From Dioscorea cayenensis subsp. rotundata (lineage: Eukaryota; Streptophyta; Magnoliopsida; Dioscoreales; Dioscoreaceae), in the NCBI RefSeq assembly GCF_009730915.1, contig NC_052472.1:17700382-17764381 (forward strand): a DNA stretch of 64,000 nucleotides. The letters run 5' to 3'. The notes under the pieces are model-generated. The model was given only the letters and a program-made list of their open reading frames with translations. It did not search any database and was not told the origin of the DNA. A program made the translations under genes and the position numbers. Below, piece after piece: positions 43,600 through 56,066 of this stretch (positions within the stretch are counted from its first letter, which is position 1; each line of letters begins with the position of its first letter).

Positions 43600-44940
43600 G
43601 TCATTAAATTAGATCAGCAATGGAGAAAGGACCCCGAATTAATACAGCTTATACAACTGCTTCAACAGGGAAATCAGGTTGATCAACACTATGTGTGGGC
43701 TCAGGATCAACTCAAAAGAAAAGGGAAATTGGTCATAGGCAAGGATGAGTCCATTAAATAGTCCATACTACAGGAATTCCATGACAGTTTTGTGGGAGGG
43801 CATTCGGGAGTTGAAGTGACCCGGAGAAGAATTGGAGACCATTTATATTGGAAGGGAATGAAAGGAGATATAAAGCAATATGTGCGGAATTGTGTAACTT
43901 GTCAGAGGAATAAGCCGGATAATTCTCCTCCTGCTGGCCTACTACAACCCCTACCCATACCTGAAGGCATATGGAAAAAGATTAGCATGGATTTTATCAT
44001 AGGCTTACCTAATTCAAATGGGAAAAAAAGCCATTCTGGTGATAGTTGACAAAATGAGTAAATATGCCCATTTTATAGCCCTATCTTTTCCCTACACTGC
44101 ATTATCAGTTGCTCAACTCTTTTTGGATCATTTCTACAGACTACATGGGCTACCTAAATCCATCGTTAGCGATAGAGATCCCATATTTCTGAGTCAATTC
44201 TGGAGAAAACTATTCAAGCTTCAAGGGGTCAAACTCAACTACTCAACAGCATACCACCCACAGTCTGATGGGCAGACTGAAGTTGTGAATCGTTGCTTGG
44301 AACAATATCTCCGTTGTATGACTGGAGAGAAGCCCAAGGAATGGGTTAAATGGCTTTCCTTAGCAGAATGGTGGTACAACAGTAGTTACCACTCATCCAT
44401 AAAAACCTCTCCATTTGAAGCAGTGTATGGCAAGACCCCTCCAGTACATCTACCTTATAAATATACTACTTCAAGGGTGGAATTATTGGATAGGAGCTTG
44501 TTGGCCAGAGAAAACATGTTAAAATCCCTCCGAGATAACCTGTGCAGGGCCAGGAACAGGATGAAACAGTTGGCTGATAAAAAGAGGAGTGATAGAGAAT
44601 TGAATGTGGGGGATCTGGTGTATGTCAAACTTAAACCCTACAAGCAATTAACAGTTACTCAAAGAAAGAACTACAGATTATCTCCTAAATACTTTGGCCT
44701 ATATATGGTAATAGACTGAACAGGAGCAGTTGCCTACAAGCTCCAATTGCCCGAAGAGGCAAGGATTCACAATGTCTTTCACATTTCTTAGTTGAAGAAA
44801 AAAATTGGAGACCAGATTGCAGTTAATTTGCTTCAGTTAATTGTCTTGTTCCAGGAGTAACTTGGGAGTTTTATGATGTGTTGCAGAAGTAGTTTCCATT
44901 GTTTTGCTCTCGAAATCCTTGAGGACAAGGATTGATAGGA
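43600..44940 (+). pseudogene. Ty3/gypsy polyprotein fragment: integrase and C-terminal region
   Basis: Starting about 43605 the frame reads DQQWRKDPELIQLIQ. It continues through the H2C2 zinc finger (HSGVEVTRRRIGDHLYW...CVTCQRNK), the integrase core (SMDFIIGLP; IVSDRDPIFLSQFWRKLF; YHPQSDGQTEVVNR) and a GDLVYVKLKPYKQ segment. Breaks: TAG near 43759, a frameshift in the A-run at 44024-44030, TGA at about 44717, TAG after VFHIS. gag, protease, RT and RNase H are missing, so the element is 5'-truncated, which is unusual for an LTR element and suggests deletion. Near 44820 the expected chromodomain-like segment is replaced by a 43-bp sequence that also occurs beyond the LTR. Confidence 0.85.
44820..44862 (+). 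repeat. 43-bp direct repeat, first copy
   Basis: Identical to 45600-45642, starting CAGTTAATTTGCTTCAGTTA and ending CCAGGAGTAACT. This copy sits in the gypsy coding region between KKKIGDQIAV and TWEFYDVLQK. Confidence 0.95.
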
Positions 44941-44952
44941 GAGGAGGGTAAT

Positions 44953-45601
44953 TGTTGCAAGTTGGTTTTATTAGTAGAAAGAGGAGAATAAATTAGAAGA
45001 AGAAGAGGCCAGTCGAAGAGGACGGGAGAAAGCTGTCTGGCGGGAGAGCTGAGAAGGGGAAATGACATCCAGCATCCTCAACAGTTAAAGCCGTTAGACA
45101 TATGAGGAAGGGCGTTTTAGTAAAATCAGTATGTTTGAATTGAGTGAAATTACATAAGTTAACCTCAAACCGTTACTGTGGTTAGACTAAGGGAAGAAGG
45201 GCAACTATGTCTTTTCGGTGTATTTTAAAAGGGAGAAGCAAAACGGGAAAGGAATTTATATTAATTACCCCTGAATTGTTTGTTTGGCACACAGAAGAAG
45301 TAAGGGTATTTCCGTCTATGGCATTCTGATCATAGATGCTCCAGAGGTTCACTAAATGTTCAGACATATGGGCCCAGTTTCTATGAATTAGCAATAAAAA
45401 CAACTCATCCTGGGAATGCGTGGCATGATTGACGAATTCTCATCTATCTTCCTGTTCCTCTTCTCTGGTGGTTTAGGGTTTAGGGATCTTCAGACCTTGG
45501 TCTCTGATTTTTGTGTTTTATTAATCTGCATCAGTGTTGAGTTTATGTAATGTTGTTGGTGTCTTGTTGGTTATGCATGGATCAGTGAGATCCTAATTTC
45601 A
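44953..45601 (+). repeat. 3' LTR of the gypsy fragment (right border uncertain)
   Basis: Begins TGTTGCAAGTTGG after a purine-rich AGGAGAGGAGGGTAAT. The first CA that could close it is at about 45600-45601, but the border may be further right because the next 41 bases belong to the 43-bp repeat. No 5' LTR exists in the window. Confidence 0.6.
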
Positions 45602-45642
45602 GTTAATTTGCTTCAGTTAATTGTCTTGTTCCAGGAGTAACT
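45600..45642 (+). repeat. 43-bp direct repeat, second copy
   Basis: Perfect copy of 44820-44862 located exactly 780 bp downstream, at the join of the gypsy LTR and the LINE. Confidence 0.95.
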
Positions 45643-45722
45643 GCAGGTTATGCAATAATCAACTGAAGGAGTGCATCAGCCCCCCTTGTGATGGCGAGTG
45701 GGGGCCAACCCCCTCCTCCTCC

Positions 45723-48700
45723 ATGTTAGGCAAAACCTGGGCGGACATAGTGGTTGCGGCTCAACGAAAACCCTCGTCTCCATTAGTGGAAGGCCCTGAT
45801 CTTAGCAAACTCAAAGCCAACACAACAGAGTTCATTCGGGTGGACCATGATACGCTATCTAGGGCAAGGATGAGGTTCCAGACGGCGCTTAACGGGAAAT
45901 TTTTTGGGAAGTCACCTCCGTTTGAGAAAGTAAAGGAGATACTGAGTGAGAAGTGGGCGGAGATCGGTTTATTCCACATCTCTGATCTGCTGAATGGGTA
46001 CCTGTTGATTCGGTGTGAGAATCAAGAAGCAATAAACAGATTGATGATTGAGGGTCCGTGGGCGGTTAATAGCATCGTCCTGCAGCTGGCTCCTTGGTAG
46101 CTGTTCTTTGAACTGGCGTTCACAAAACTCTCCACGGTGGCTATATGGGTTCAACTGCATAACCTCCCCGTCGAGTTCTGGGACGAGGAATCACTTGAAA
46201 CTATAGCTACTACCTTTGGTCGTTTGCTTAAGATTGATGATGTCACTTTTTCATTGTCCAGGTCTAAGTTCACTTGAAACACAAACATCAATTTCACTAG
46301 CTCACTAGATGTCTGTGTTTCACTGTTCAAGTCTAAGTTCACTAGAATATAGCTACTACCATGTTTTCATCGTGGTGTGACAAGATCCCCTTGCTTATAT
46401 CCCGCAAGTGCACGGGTTTGTCGAAGTAATAATCCCGGATGAGCGGGGTCGAATCCACAGGGAGTAGGGAGTAAAGACACTTAATTTGATTCTTAGCTAT
46501 GTGGAGTATCAACAATGATAAGTGTGGTAATGATTCAATTCTCAGAAATTAAAAGCAACAAGTAAGAGAGCAAAAGTAAGGAGGAGGCAAGGCAATAGAT
46601 AAAGATGGGGTACTCGGATGATGTTTCACCTAGGATAATCGCTTCAAGTGCAAGAACTCTCTATTATGCTTCCTAATCAATGCAATGGTGAGTCGTGGAA
46701 ATCCTTACATACATAGTCCCAAAACATACATAGTCCCAAATCTAAGGTCAACTATGCCTAACTCTATACATGTCCCGGAGGAGAAATCGAACAATCTCAA
46801 CACCTCACACTCACATAGAGTTGCAAATAGCTCTACGGATTCCAAGTGATAAATCTCTTCCTAGATTTAGACCTAACCCTTTGGTCCAGGTGGAAGGTCC
46901 CCAGCCACAATTAAGCACTAGATACTAAGATCACCTCAATGCTTCACTCCATTGCACGCGCAACTAGGCCCCAGCGGAGGTTCATCCCTTAGACCATTCA
47001 CTCTATTATGGCCGCAAAGATCTCGAGGAACGGAGGTAGAATCTATCACGTCAGAGGGGAAAGGGGACGCTCCTGTAACTCTCGACTCACCCTCTCAACC
47101 CTCTCCAACCTAGCTTTGTCTAACACTCGTGGTGTGTCTCTCACTCACAAGGTTACCAACAAGAACTCTCAACCCTAGTGTCACTCTAGGGGAAATGTTC
47201 ATACAATCAAGCATTCATGGTTGGAACTCACAATAAACATCAATTTATTGAAAGTATAATAAAGAAGTTCAATGAAACGAATACATCCTAGGGTTCACAA
47301 TCACCCAAGTACCCACTAGGGGGTTAGCTCTCCATGGAGCTAAGTACAATCAAAGAAATCGAATGTAAAAGCAGTAAATCCATAAAAAAACCCCCTCGAT
47401 GGTCGTGTCGATGGTCTTGTGGAAAGTCCTCTACTCGTCGTCCAAGGATTCCTTCGTCCCGAGTATAGGATACGCCTCAATCGAAGCTCCCCTTACCAAC
47501 CTTCTTCCTAATGGAATCACGATGTCGAGCCGTAGAACCTCTCCAAAACCTTGGCCAATACCCCTCGAAACCCCTAGCCGAAGCCATCTCTGAAAGTTGG
47601 GGAAAAAGATGGAGAAAAGAATACCAAAATCGGGCTGAATCGGCTTTAAATAGAGTCGAGTCGGGCAACTCCATGGGCGTGGGACGGTAGACGCCGCCCG
47701 TCGGAATTTCCACAGGGCGTGGATAATTTCCCCACGCCCGGTGTGGATTCTCTGTCTCTCGATTTCTCGGCACGTGTGAGCAGTCTTTGCTCACGATGCT
47801 ATGCTACGGTCTTCGACACGAATAACTTCCCAATTCCATACTTTCATCGGGGTAACGTAAGCGGGCACACGTTCACGTCGTGAATCACTTGCTTCGTCAA
47901 TGATATATATGTTGGTGGGGTTCTTGTTCTTGTATGCATAAGACGGAATGCTCGAGTATGCCTGCCTTTGTGCCCCTCCAAATGGATGTACTCACTCGAA
48001 TGCGAGGAGGTTGGCACACACTCTAGCATCTCACACCTGTCCTATGTCTTCACGTTTGAACCTTAGCAAGTTCTCCTCCAAAATAGGTGCATTATGATCC
48101 ACATTGGCCCATTTCCTTCATACTCGGCCTCACAACCCTACCTGCATAAAAGTAACATAAAAACACACATATTAATGTAAAAAACTGAGAAAAGTAATGC
48201 TCAACATAAGGAATGAACGCTTCTTCGCATTCATATCGCACAAGCACTTATCATGGTGCTTTATGAACGAGGACCGACCTTTTCCTATAAATGCAGGCAT
48301 GTTGGCCATGGTTCCAATCACTGCAACCGCCAGAGCTCTGAAGGTTCAGGACACCCTCTCCACCCCATCGCAATAGCTTGTTTGACCAGCAATGGAAGGA
48401 GGTCAGGGAGGAGTCCGACTTCATGAGCGAGGCATGGAGGCAGATCTGGATCCTAGTCTGGCGAATGCCTCAGATAGTAACAGGATATTGGAGGAGCTCT
48501 CAAAATCTGACTATGGCCCTGGATGTTGGTTTCTCGGAGATGAGGTCGCGGTGGCGGTCTCGGGGGTTCGGGATCACGTGCGGCGCATGCGAACTCACGT
48601 GACCACGGATCCCATCTGTCCAACGTCTCGATTTCCAGGCCTACTGATGCATGTGTGACGCGTGGCGGTAGCTCGTTGAGAGGCAGGGGTGGTTCGGTCG

Positions 48701-49341
48701 CATCTAGGGCACAGGTCCCTAGAGGAATTAATGCTGAGATGGCCCTTTTTCCTGAAAAAGAACTATTTTCTCCATCCCAAGGAACGTGCTCTGATTTCGC
48801 GTCCACTTTGGTCCCTGAGCCAGTGATAGGCACGCCACCTGATGTTTGTCTTGCAACGGCTCTCGAGGTGAGTTTGGCGCTAGTGAGACTACCAAGTCCC
48901 AAGGGTCCAGTACCCTCTGACACAGCTGTGAAGCATGCTTTTTTTGTCTCATCCAAGGGTAAAGAGGTAATCACCTCTTCATCTCCGGAACCTTTGATTT
49001 CTCCGCCAATACTCAGAACATCCGAGAACCTGAGTGAAGGATTAGGGGAATGAGGCTTATCGGAGGCCCACAGGTTGGTTGTTGAAAGAGTGTCATTGGC
49101 GCTGCAGCCCTCCTCTCATGGTTCTAGTGAGTCTGATCAAGTGATGAGTGACTCTGAGGATAGTGTTGGTGCTGCGTCTGAAGAGGAGGAAAATATGGAA
49201 CCGATGGAACCGGAAGGCACAATGACATTGGTCCAGTATCAAAGTAATCATAGAAAAGAAGTCTTGTCTAGAAAGATCGGTCAGTCTCTGATGCCATCGC
49301 ATAAGAAGGGAAGAGTAGTCGCAGAGGGGGAAGGGCTTTGA
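45723..49341 (+). pseudogene. LINE ORF1 (DUF4283 and zinc-knuckle protein), interrupted
   Basis: ATG at 45723 gives MLGKTWADIVVAAQR, then FIRVDHDTLSRARMRFQTAL and EKWAEIGLFHISDLLNGYLL up to APW-TAG (46098-46100). Beyond the stop it continues AIWVQLHNLPVEFWDEESL, KIDD, RSKFT. This is the DUF4283-like RNA-binding head of plant LINE ORF1. A scrambled 100 bp (46245-46372) with small internal repeats precedes the solo LTR. After the LTR the frame resumes VLYERGPTFSYKCRHVGHGS, a CCHC knuckle with its last Cys in SNHCNR. An acidic and Ser-rich tail ends at 49341. The protein would coat LINE RNA. Confidence 0.8.
46378..48253 (-). mobile_element. Solo LTR inside LINE ORF1
   Basis: 1,876 bp, left tip TGACAAGATCC, right tip GCACTTATCA, with inverted TGA(C/T)AAG tips. 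The 5-bp duplication TGGTG is at 46373-46377 and 48254-48258. The left part contains TCCCGCAAGTGCACGGGTTT and GGGGTCGAATCCACAGGGA, hallmarks I associate with the 3' ends of plant gypsy LTRs read backwards, so the LTR is on the minus strand. No internal retrotransposon sequence remains. Confidence 0.85.
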
Positions 49342-49440
49342 ATTTTCTTCATTTCGATTACTGTCTGTTTAATTTCTCTTATCTCATGGTGTTTTTATAC
49401 CTCTTAATATTTATTTTTCTGATTGCTACTCGGTTTAGTA

Positions 49441-52400
49441 TGTTTACAGAAATCACTAAGATAGTTTATTGGAACTGCAGAGGTGTTTCCAGCCGGGATA
49501 CTACCACCAGAGTTTTTCATCTTATGAAAAAGTACAAGTCGATCATGATATGTTTGGTGGAAACCAGGGCTAATGATGATAGGCTCCAGAGGTTTTGCTC
49601 TAAACTAAGGTCTCAGTGGAAATGGGCCGCGATCTTAGTAGACGGATATTCGGGTGGCATCATCATCATTTGGGGACTGTAACATTGGCTTTGTCACCCC
49701 TCTGGTAAGATCTAGATATGCTCTTCATCTGGTTGTTACTCCTGCTCAATCCTTGGATTGGATCATCTCCATTGTTTACAACTCTAACTCAATCTGAAAC
49801 CAACGACTTCTCTGGTATGAACTCTCTAGCATGAATTCATTAAATTTACCTTGGATTATCATGGGGGATTTTAATGCGGTTATTTCTCAGGAGGAACATC
49901 GTGGTGGCACCCATCATTACTATAGAACTAAAGCATTTGTTTTCTCTGAGTTTATTGCCACTAATAATTTATTAGATGTGAATTTTATAGGATCTCGTTA
50001 TACTTGTTGCAATAAGCAGCAGGGTTTTGCCAGAAGATGTGCCCGACTTAATCGTTGCCTTATTAATCAGGTTTGGTCTAATTGCTTTGATGCTTGTCTT
50101 GTTACTCACCTTCTCAGATTTCTGTCTGATCATTCTCCTCTTCTTTTTTCTGTTACTCCTAGAGACACTCGTAGGAAAAAACTCTTTCGTTTTGAGAATT
50201 ACTGGCTTGAACTTGTTGGTTGCCATGAAGTGATTAGGGATGCTTGGAATTTCTCCCTCACTCTAACCCTTTGCAGGCTTTTTCTCACCTTCTATCCTGT
50301 ACTAGGCACAGGCTTTTGGAATGGAAGGCCAAAGGGTTACAAGATATTGATTCAAGTATAGCAAACCTGGAGGCCTCGATTCTAGAAGCTGAAGCTAAGG
50401 ATGTTTTGGGTGAAGGTAATGATCTTTCCCCCCAATCCCTTTCCATTATGTAGAATAATATATCGGCTCTTCATAGACAAAATAACACCAAGTGGGCTCA
50501 ACGTGCTAGGCTCTTGTGGGTACAGAATGGTGACAGCAACTCATCCTTTTTCTTTAATTTTGTTCATTATCGAAATCATTATAATTTGGTCACTAACATC
50601 ATGGATTCTGATGGTTCTAGTTATCCTGACCATTTGAGTATTACTCAGACTTTCACTAATTTTTTCTCTGAGCTATGGAATGGTTAGAATGATTGGTCCA
50701 TGCAAGATATTATTAATATGCTTCCTAATGAAATTCCTCAAGTGTCCAGCAGGGATGGTGAAGACTTAATTAAAGAAGTTACTAAGAAAGAAGTATTTGA
50801 TGCACTCCAATCGCTTCCGACTAGTAAGAGCCCAGGACCAGATGGGCTTAATGTTGAGTTCTATCGCTTCTATTTTAGTGAGATTGGGGACTCTCTGTAC
50901 TCAGCGGTTAGGTATTTCTTTACTCACTCTGTGTTGCCTAGTACTTGGGGCAGGACATACATTGCCCTAATTCCTAGAATCTCAAATCCCAAGTGCCCAG
51001 CAGATTACCGCCCCACATCCTTATGCAATGTTTGTTACAAGGTAATCTCGAAAATTCTTGCTAATCGTTTGAGATTCATCCTCCCTAATTTAATTGGTAT
51101 TGAACAATGTGGTTTCGTTAATGGTCGTACTCCTTTCGATAACATAATTACCCTTCAGGAAGTGGCCCATTCGATTGATAATGATCATTACCCCCCTAGG
51201 ATGTTGGTTAAATTGGATATATCTAAAGCTTATGACACATTGAGTTGGTCTGCAATTCATGCTACTTTAACTAAAATGGGTTTCCCTAGCAGTTGGGTTA
51301 GTTGGATTAAAACTTGTATTAGTACAGTTTTTTATGCTCTGTTGATCAATAAGTCCCCATTCTCCTTGGTTTTCTCCTAGCAGGGGTATTAGACAAGGGG
51401 ATCCTATTTCCCCCTATCTCTACATCTTGGTTGCTCAAAATCTCACCACTATACTTAACTATGCCCTGAGATCTAACAGAATTCCTGGTTTTAACGCTAC
51501 TCTTAACCGAAACTTCAATCATTTAATGTATGCTGATGATATCATTCTTATAACGGAGGCCTCTAGGAAGTCTGCTAGGAATATTAAAAGCTGCCTCTCT
51601 TTTTATGGGAACATCACTGGACAAAGGGATAATAATTCTAAATCTGAAATCATTTTCCCTAACCGATTTAATAAACACCTCTCCAGCAGAATCTCTAAAA
51701 TTTTAGAGTTTAGAGTTGGTTCTTTTCATGTCAAGTATTTGGGTATTCTGATATCTCCTAAACGTTTGGCACTCTCTTGTTTTTCGTCTATGATTGACAA
51801 GATTGAGAAGTCAATAGCCTTTTGGAGGAAATCTAGAATATCCCATGCAGGGAAAACCATTCTTATTAATTCCTCCGTTATGATTGTCCCACTATATTAT
51901 TTATCTGTTTACCCAGTTCCTAAGTCCATTCTTGATACTATCTCTAAAAGCTGCTAGGGCCCTATTTTGGGCTAAGGATAGCAATCGAAAGGGCATCAAC
52001 TCAGTTGGATGGGATGAAATTACTCTTAACCGATCTGAGGGGGGTTTATCAATTCGAAACTTGGGTATATCAAAAATCTCTCATATTGCCAAAAATGTTT
52101 TTAGAATGCTTAACAAGGATAATGTCTTCTGGACTTCAATTTTGGACGACAAATATGGTGTTTTTGATGTTTGGAAAGGTTCTATTCCTGGGAAATGTTC
52201 TTGGTTCTATAGAGGTTTGTACCGCAACGCTTATATTATTAGACCTTTCCTTTGGGTCCATTCCTTCAATCCTGGTATAACTTCTTTTGTGAATGACCCT
52301 TGGTACTCTGAAATTCCAATTGCTCTTAAACCTACCTATCTAAACATGAATATTGATTATGAAAATTTACAGATTGCAGATCTTCTTGTTGATATTCACT

Positions 52401-53523
52401 GGGATATGTCCAGACTTCATGATATTTTTGGTAATCATGTTAATGATAACATACTTGGGCAGATCAAAATAGGTTATGAGCATTCTAACCACTGGGTCTG
52501 GTACCCGAAGTCCTCACCTCAGGCACTAAAATTTCCACTATGATCTATTCTTTCTTTAATCAAAGAGATTGCTCAGGTGATAATTGGGAGGGTTGGGGTA
52601 AAATATGGCGTCTCAAAGTAGCTCCTAGAGTCAAGCATTTTATGTGGTTGTTGTTTCACAATGCTGTGAAAACTAATGAGTATTTATATCGGTTAAATTT
52701 GGGGCCTAATACTCTATGTACTTTCTACAATCTATTTCCTGAAAATGTGGAACATTTGTTTCTCAACTGTTTTAAGACTCAACAGGTATGGAACATCACT
52801 TGCTCAACTGTTGGTAAGGCTATTAATTTGTCTGATGGGCTGTATTCTGGAAGTTGGTTGGATCATGAATCGTCAGGTAATGATAATTTTATACAATCTA
52901 TGATAGCTGCTACAACTTAGTTTCTTTGGAAAGCCAGGTGCAACAAAATTTTCAAACTTGAAGAGTTAAATTGTTATAATGTAGTGCACAGAGCCATTGG
53001 GCATGTCAGGGAGTTCTGCTTCTCTTCCTTGTGTCATTTGAAGAATAATTTCATTATGAGTAATTTTAACATGGCTGATTATCCTATCTTAACTGTTGCA
53101 TCTATATTCAATGCAGATTTATCCAAAGCTAACCTTAGTTTTATTCTTACCAATTCAACCTCAAGTATTTTTTGTTCAGGAAGCTGTGGTTGCCCGGTTG
53201 TATCCTCTCTGGACACAGCAGCCAAAGCTTTCAGGTTTGCTTCGTAGGTCATGCTAAACTGGAGTCCAAACATCAAGGTCAAGACCATCCTGTTAACCAG
53301 CAAAGAGCTTGTTCAAGTCATTCAGAGAGGTTTTGAGTCTGAAGATTGGAGATTTAATTGTCACCTTCAAGATGTGCCTGAGCTACTGGCAGAGATGGGT
53401 AATCCCTCAATTCATGCAATCCCTTGGAGCTGGAGTCGAGCTCCCCAATCTCTAGCTTGCTATGGGCTTACTCACCATGAGGTGTCCCTGTTTCCAATGG
53501 TAGGGAGCTTCCCAAATGGTTGA
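49441..53523 (+). pseudogene. LINE ORF2: endonuclease, reverse transcriptase, RNase H, decayed
   Basis: Starts MFTEITKIVYWNCRGVSS (ATG 49441). Endonuclease motifs: WNCRG, CLVETR, IIMGDFNAVISQEEHRGG (49858), FLSDHSPLLF (50125). RT: DALQSLPTSKSPGPDGLN (50790), YRPTSLCNVCYKVISK, VKLDISKAYDTLSW (51208) and the catalytic MYADD ending at 51540. Then a zf-RVT-like region (WRLKVAPRVKHFMWLL) and an RNase H remnant (LDTAAKAFRFAS). Frameshifts or stops occur near 49680, 50360-50450, 50685, 51380, 51955, 52540 and 52920. It nicks the target and copies LINE RNA in place; this copy cannot make the full protein. Confidence 0.87.
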
Positions 53524-53716
53524 TGAAGATTTTTAGATCTAATGGTTTTGTTTAGTTTTGCTTTATTTGTTTTGTGTGTAGTTTTTCTTTTTTTTGTGTT
53601 CTGTTGCTTTGTTTTGTTTTTTCCTGGATTGTAATCTAACTCTTTGTATTTTCTTTGTTATTTAATAAAATAGCTCTACGAGCTCTTTCCCTCAAAAAAA
53701 TAAAAAATAAAAAAAG

Positions 53717-54660
53717 AGTTTTATAACAATATAACAACAATAAAAGCAGAAAAACAAAGATGAAAAAGGCGATCAAACCGAGAACTGTAATTATTAAAAA
53801 AAAGAAAGGAAGACCATATGATCTATTTGTAAAGAAAAATATCCACTAAACTAATGGTAGCTCATAAGGAATCATCCAAAAGAGATGAATATGGGTATAA
53901 CAGCTGCTTCTAATATTTTTCTTTCTAAATAAACATCAAATTTTCTGAGAATTAAAAATGTTAGATGGCATGGATGATCCCTTACATTAACATTTTCTAA
54001 ATGTCTACATCCTATGTTGTTACATGAAGGTAATTCCCCCAAACAAATGAACTTCACAGGGAAAAAAACCAGTATAGCTAAACAGCCAACAACAGTGTGT
54101 ATCTCAGTGACAATTCTGATACCTCACTTAAATATGTCCAGTATCAGGAGTCACCTCATCACTAGGGGAAAAATATATGGGGCTGGAAATAAATTATGAC
54201 ACTATCTAGTGCAACAATATAGAATCTTCATTTTTATGTATGCTTGGCTTGACAAAAAGTGTGTACGTTTGAGCAAGGCATAAATGGATTTAGATGCTGA
54301 TCAGGTTTAGGCATTTTGGCCACTCAACCAAATCATCAAATGGGCAATGTTTCCTTAAACAAGCTTTTAATTATGATTTGCTTGACCCATGTAATTAGTT
54401 AAGTTAGTAGGTCAAATTGCAAAGCCATTTAATTATTAACTTTAGTGGATCAAGACAAGTCTACCTTCCTTCAGAATCTTTTGTCTTATTGCTATTTGTT
54501 CTTGTTTCTAAATAGACGATTTAGTGTTTAGATCCAATATTATAATGAGCAGCTCTAACAGCAAGCTCTAAACATATAATTTATTTATGTTAATTTAAAT
54601 TTCTGCAGACGTTTGAGAACACAGACCACAATAAATAAGCAAAACAGTCATGCAGTAAAA
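53717..54660. other. CACTA-2 interior 3' of the LINE, no gene seen
   Basis: AT-rich. It may be intron or flank of the captured kelch gene (minus strand), since the next exon of that gene is expected here but is not found. Confidence 0.45.
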
Positions 54661-54661
54661 A

Positions 54662-54793
54662 ACACCTTGTTCCACTCCCAAGACCAAGGATCAAGAGACC
54701 ACATATCTGAATGAACAATTCTTTCAAAAAACACCTTGTTCCACTCCCAAGACCAAGGATCAAGAGATCACATATCTGAATGAACAATTCTTT
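54662..54793 (-). repeat. Tandem duplication of exon end and splice donor (period 69 bp)
   Basis: ACACCTTGTTCCACTCCCAA and about 43 more bases occur at 54662 and again at 54731, with one difference in 63 bp. That difference changes a TGG (Trp) codon to TGA in the upstream copy as read on the minus strand. The period is 23 codons, so frame is kept, and a second donor is created. Confidence 0.9.
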
Positions 54794-56066
54794 TCTGAGA
54801 GCAACTTTTATCTATTGTAACCTCTTTTGAATAGCCACCATACAAGAATATCTGTACGAGAACATAATTAAGCAAGAAGCCTGAGTATTCAGGAATAATT
54901 ATTTAAAAACTAACTGATGACTCCTGAGACACAGACATGCACACACACACACGCACAAATAAGAAAGCTTGAAAAATGATATATATATATATATATATAT
55001 AAATAATGAAAACACAATGCTTGTGCAGTCGCATGTGACGGGAGAAACTGTAGAATGTAATGCTACAATAAGCAAAACCAGGATGATGCCTTTTCACAAA
55101 GACGAATTTAGCATGATATTACCATAAAAGCAATAACTAATGGAACATCACAATTTATTGAATTTACATGCAAGTAGTTAAGTTTAGTGTTTGTGTTAGA
55201 AGCTCATTGTCAAAGAATAAGATCGTCTTGCCAAAATGTCCAACTTATCACAATTGAGAGAACCACATGTGGCACAAACTGGTCAAGTTAGTTGAATAGC
55301 AAAACATTAATCTAATAATTGCATAGCTGTTAAAAGACCAAATAAAGTGCAGTATTTGTCTAGTGCAAATAAGGTGGAAAAAAACAGTGTACTTAAAACT
55401 ATTTGAGATCAATATAAAAAAACAATAAGACCAAAGGTAGCAATAAAGGAACTCCCTAGCTGTCCAACAAGTGAATGCACTAACACAAGGGCCAACTGAG
55501 GATACTCCAATAAGCCAACGCTCAAGTGCTGCATAGAGATGCCACAGTTAAATTTATAGCAAGAGAGAGGAAAGTAAAGCTATTCAAGAAACATTTTAGT
55601 AATAAAATAAGAAAGAGAACAAACAAGTGCTAAAATAGAAGGACAAGTCAACATTGAAGTATTGTACAGAGATGCCACAGGTGAAATATATAGCAAAAGA
55701 GAGGAAAAATAAAACTATTCAAGTAAAATTATAGTGATAAAATAAGAAAGAGAACAATCAGATTTGAGCTCACTTACCTCATCCTGGAAAACAGCTAGCT
55801 GAAAACCACTCCTTGGGCTTGGCCACATTGCTCCAGGTCGGGGTCTTATTTCTCGCCACTACAATAAAGGCATGTATGGTAGGTATTAATTAAATTAAAG
55901 ATAGTTTAACACATGATCTAATGAGATACAAAAGTGTGTTAATCTACCATATAAAATGCACCAAACAACAAATACAGATATGCCAACTAGTGAACATATC
56001 AACAGAGAAGCAATTTGTCTCACCTTAAATTAATCAAGATCAAAAACATGTAGATCATTAAAGTAC
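54666..56066 (-). pseudogene. Captured fragment of a kelch-repeat gene (KLHDC4-like), three exons
   Basis: Minus-strand exons with GT-AG introns and matching phases. 56066-56024 reads YFNDLHVFDLD-stop-FK. 55858-55778 reads WREIRPRPGAMWPSPRSG then FQLAVFQDE. 54851-54735 reads IFLYGGYSKEVTIDKS... ending LDPWSWEWNK. In order these match the central part of plant kelch domain protein 4 (KLHDC4-like) proteins. Lesions: TAA where Gln is expected in DLDQ(Y)K, and TGA where Trp is expected (DM-stop-SLDP). A 69-bp-period tandem duplication repeats the end of the last exon with its splice donor (second donor at 54665). The genuine gene has more exons on both sides, none of which I can find here, so this is a transduplicate. 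Confidence 0.82.

Larger units (their letters stand above)
45643..53716 (+). mobile_element. L1-type LINE, interrupted by a solo LTR
   Basis: Two reading frames in plant L1 order: ORF1 with DUF4283-like domain and CCHC knuckle, then ORF2 with endonuclease, RT and RNase H. An A-rich tail begins at 53694 (AAAAAAATAAAAAATAAAAA). The 5' border is placed just after the 43-bp repeat and may be later; no target duplication is recognised. A solo LTR (46378-48253) interrupts ORF1; without it the LINE is about 6.2 kb. Several frameshifts and stops make it inactive. Confidence 0.85.

Noticed and set aside
43792..44719. A host gene encoding an integrase-like protein
   Set aside because: The H2C2 finger, DDE core and following LTR make it a gypsy fragment, and it has stops and a frameshift.
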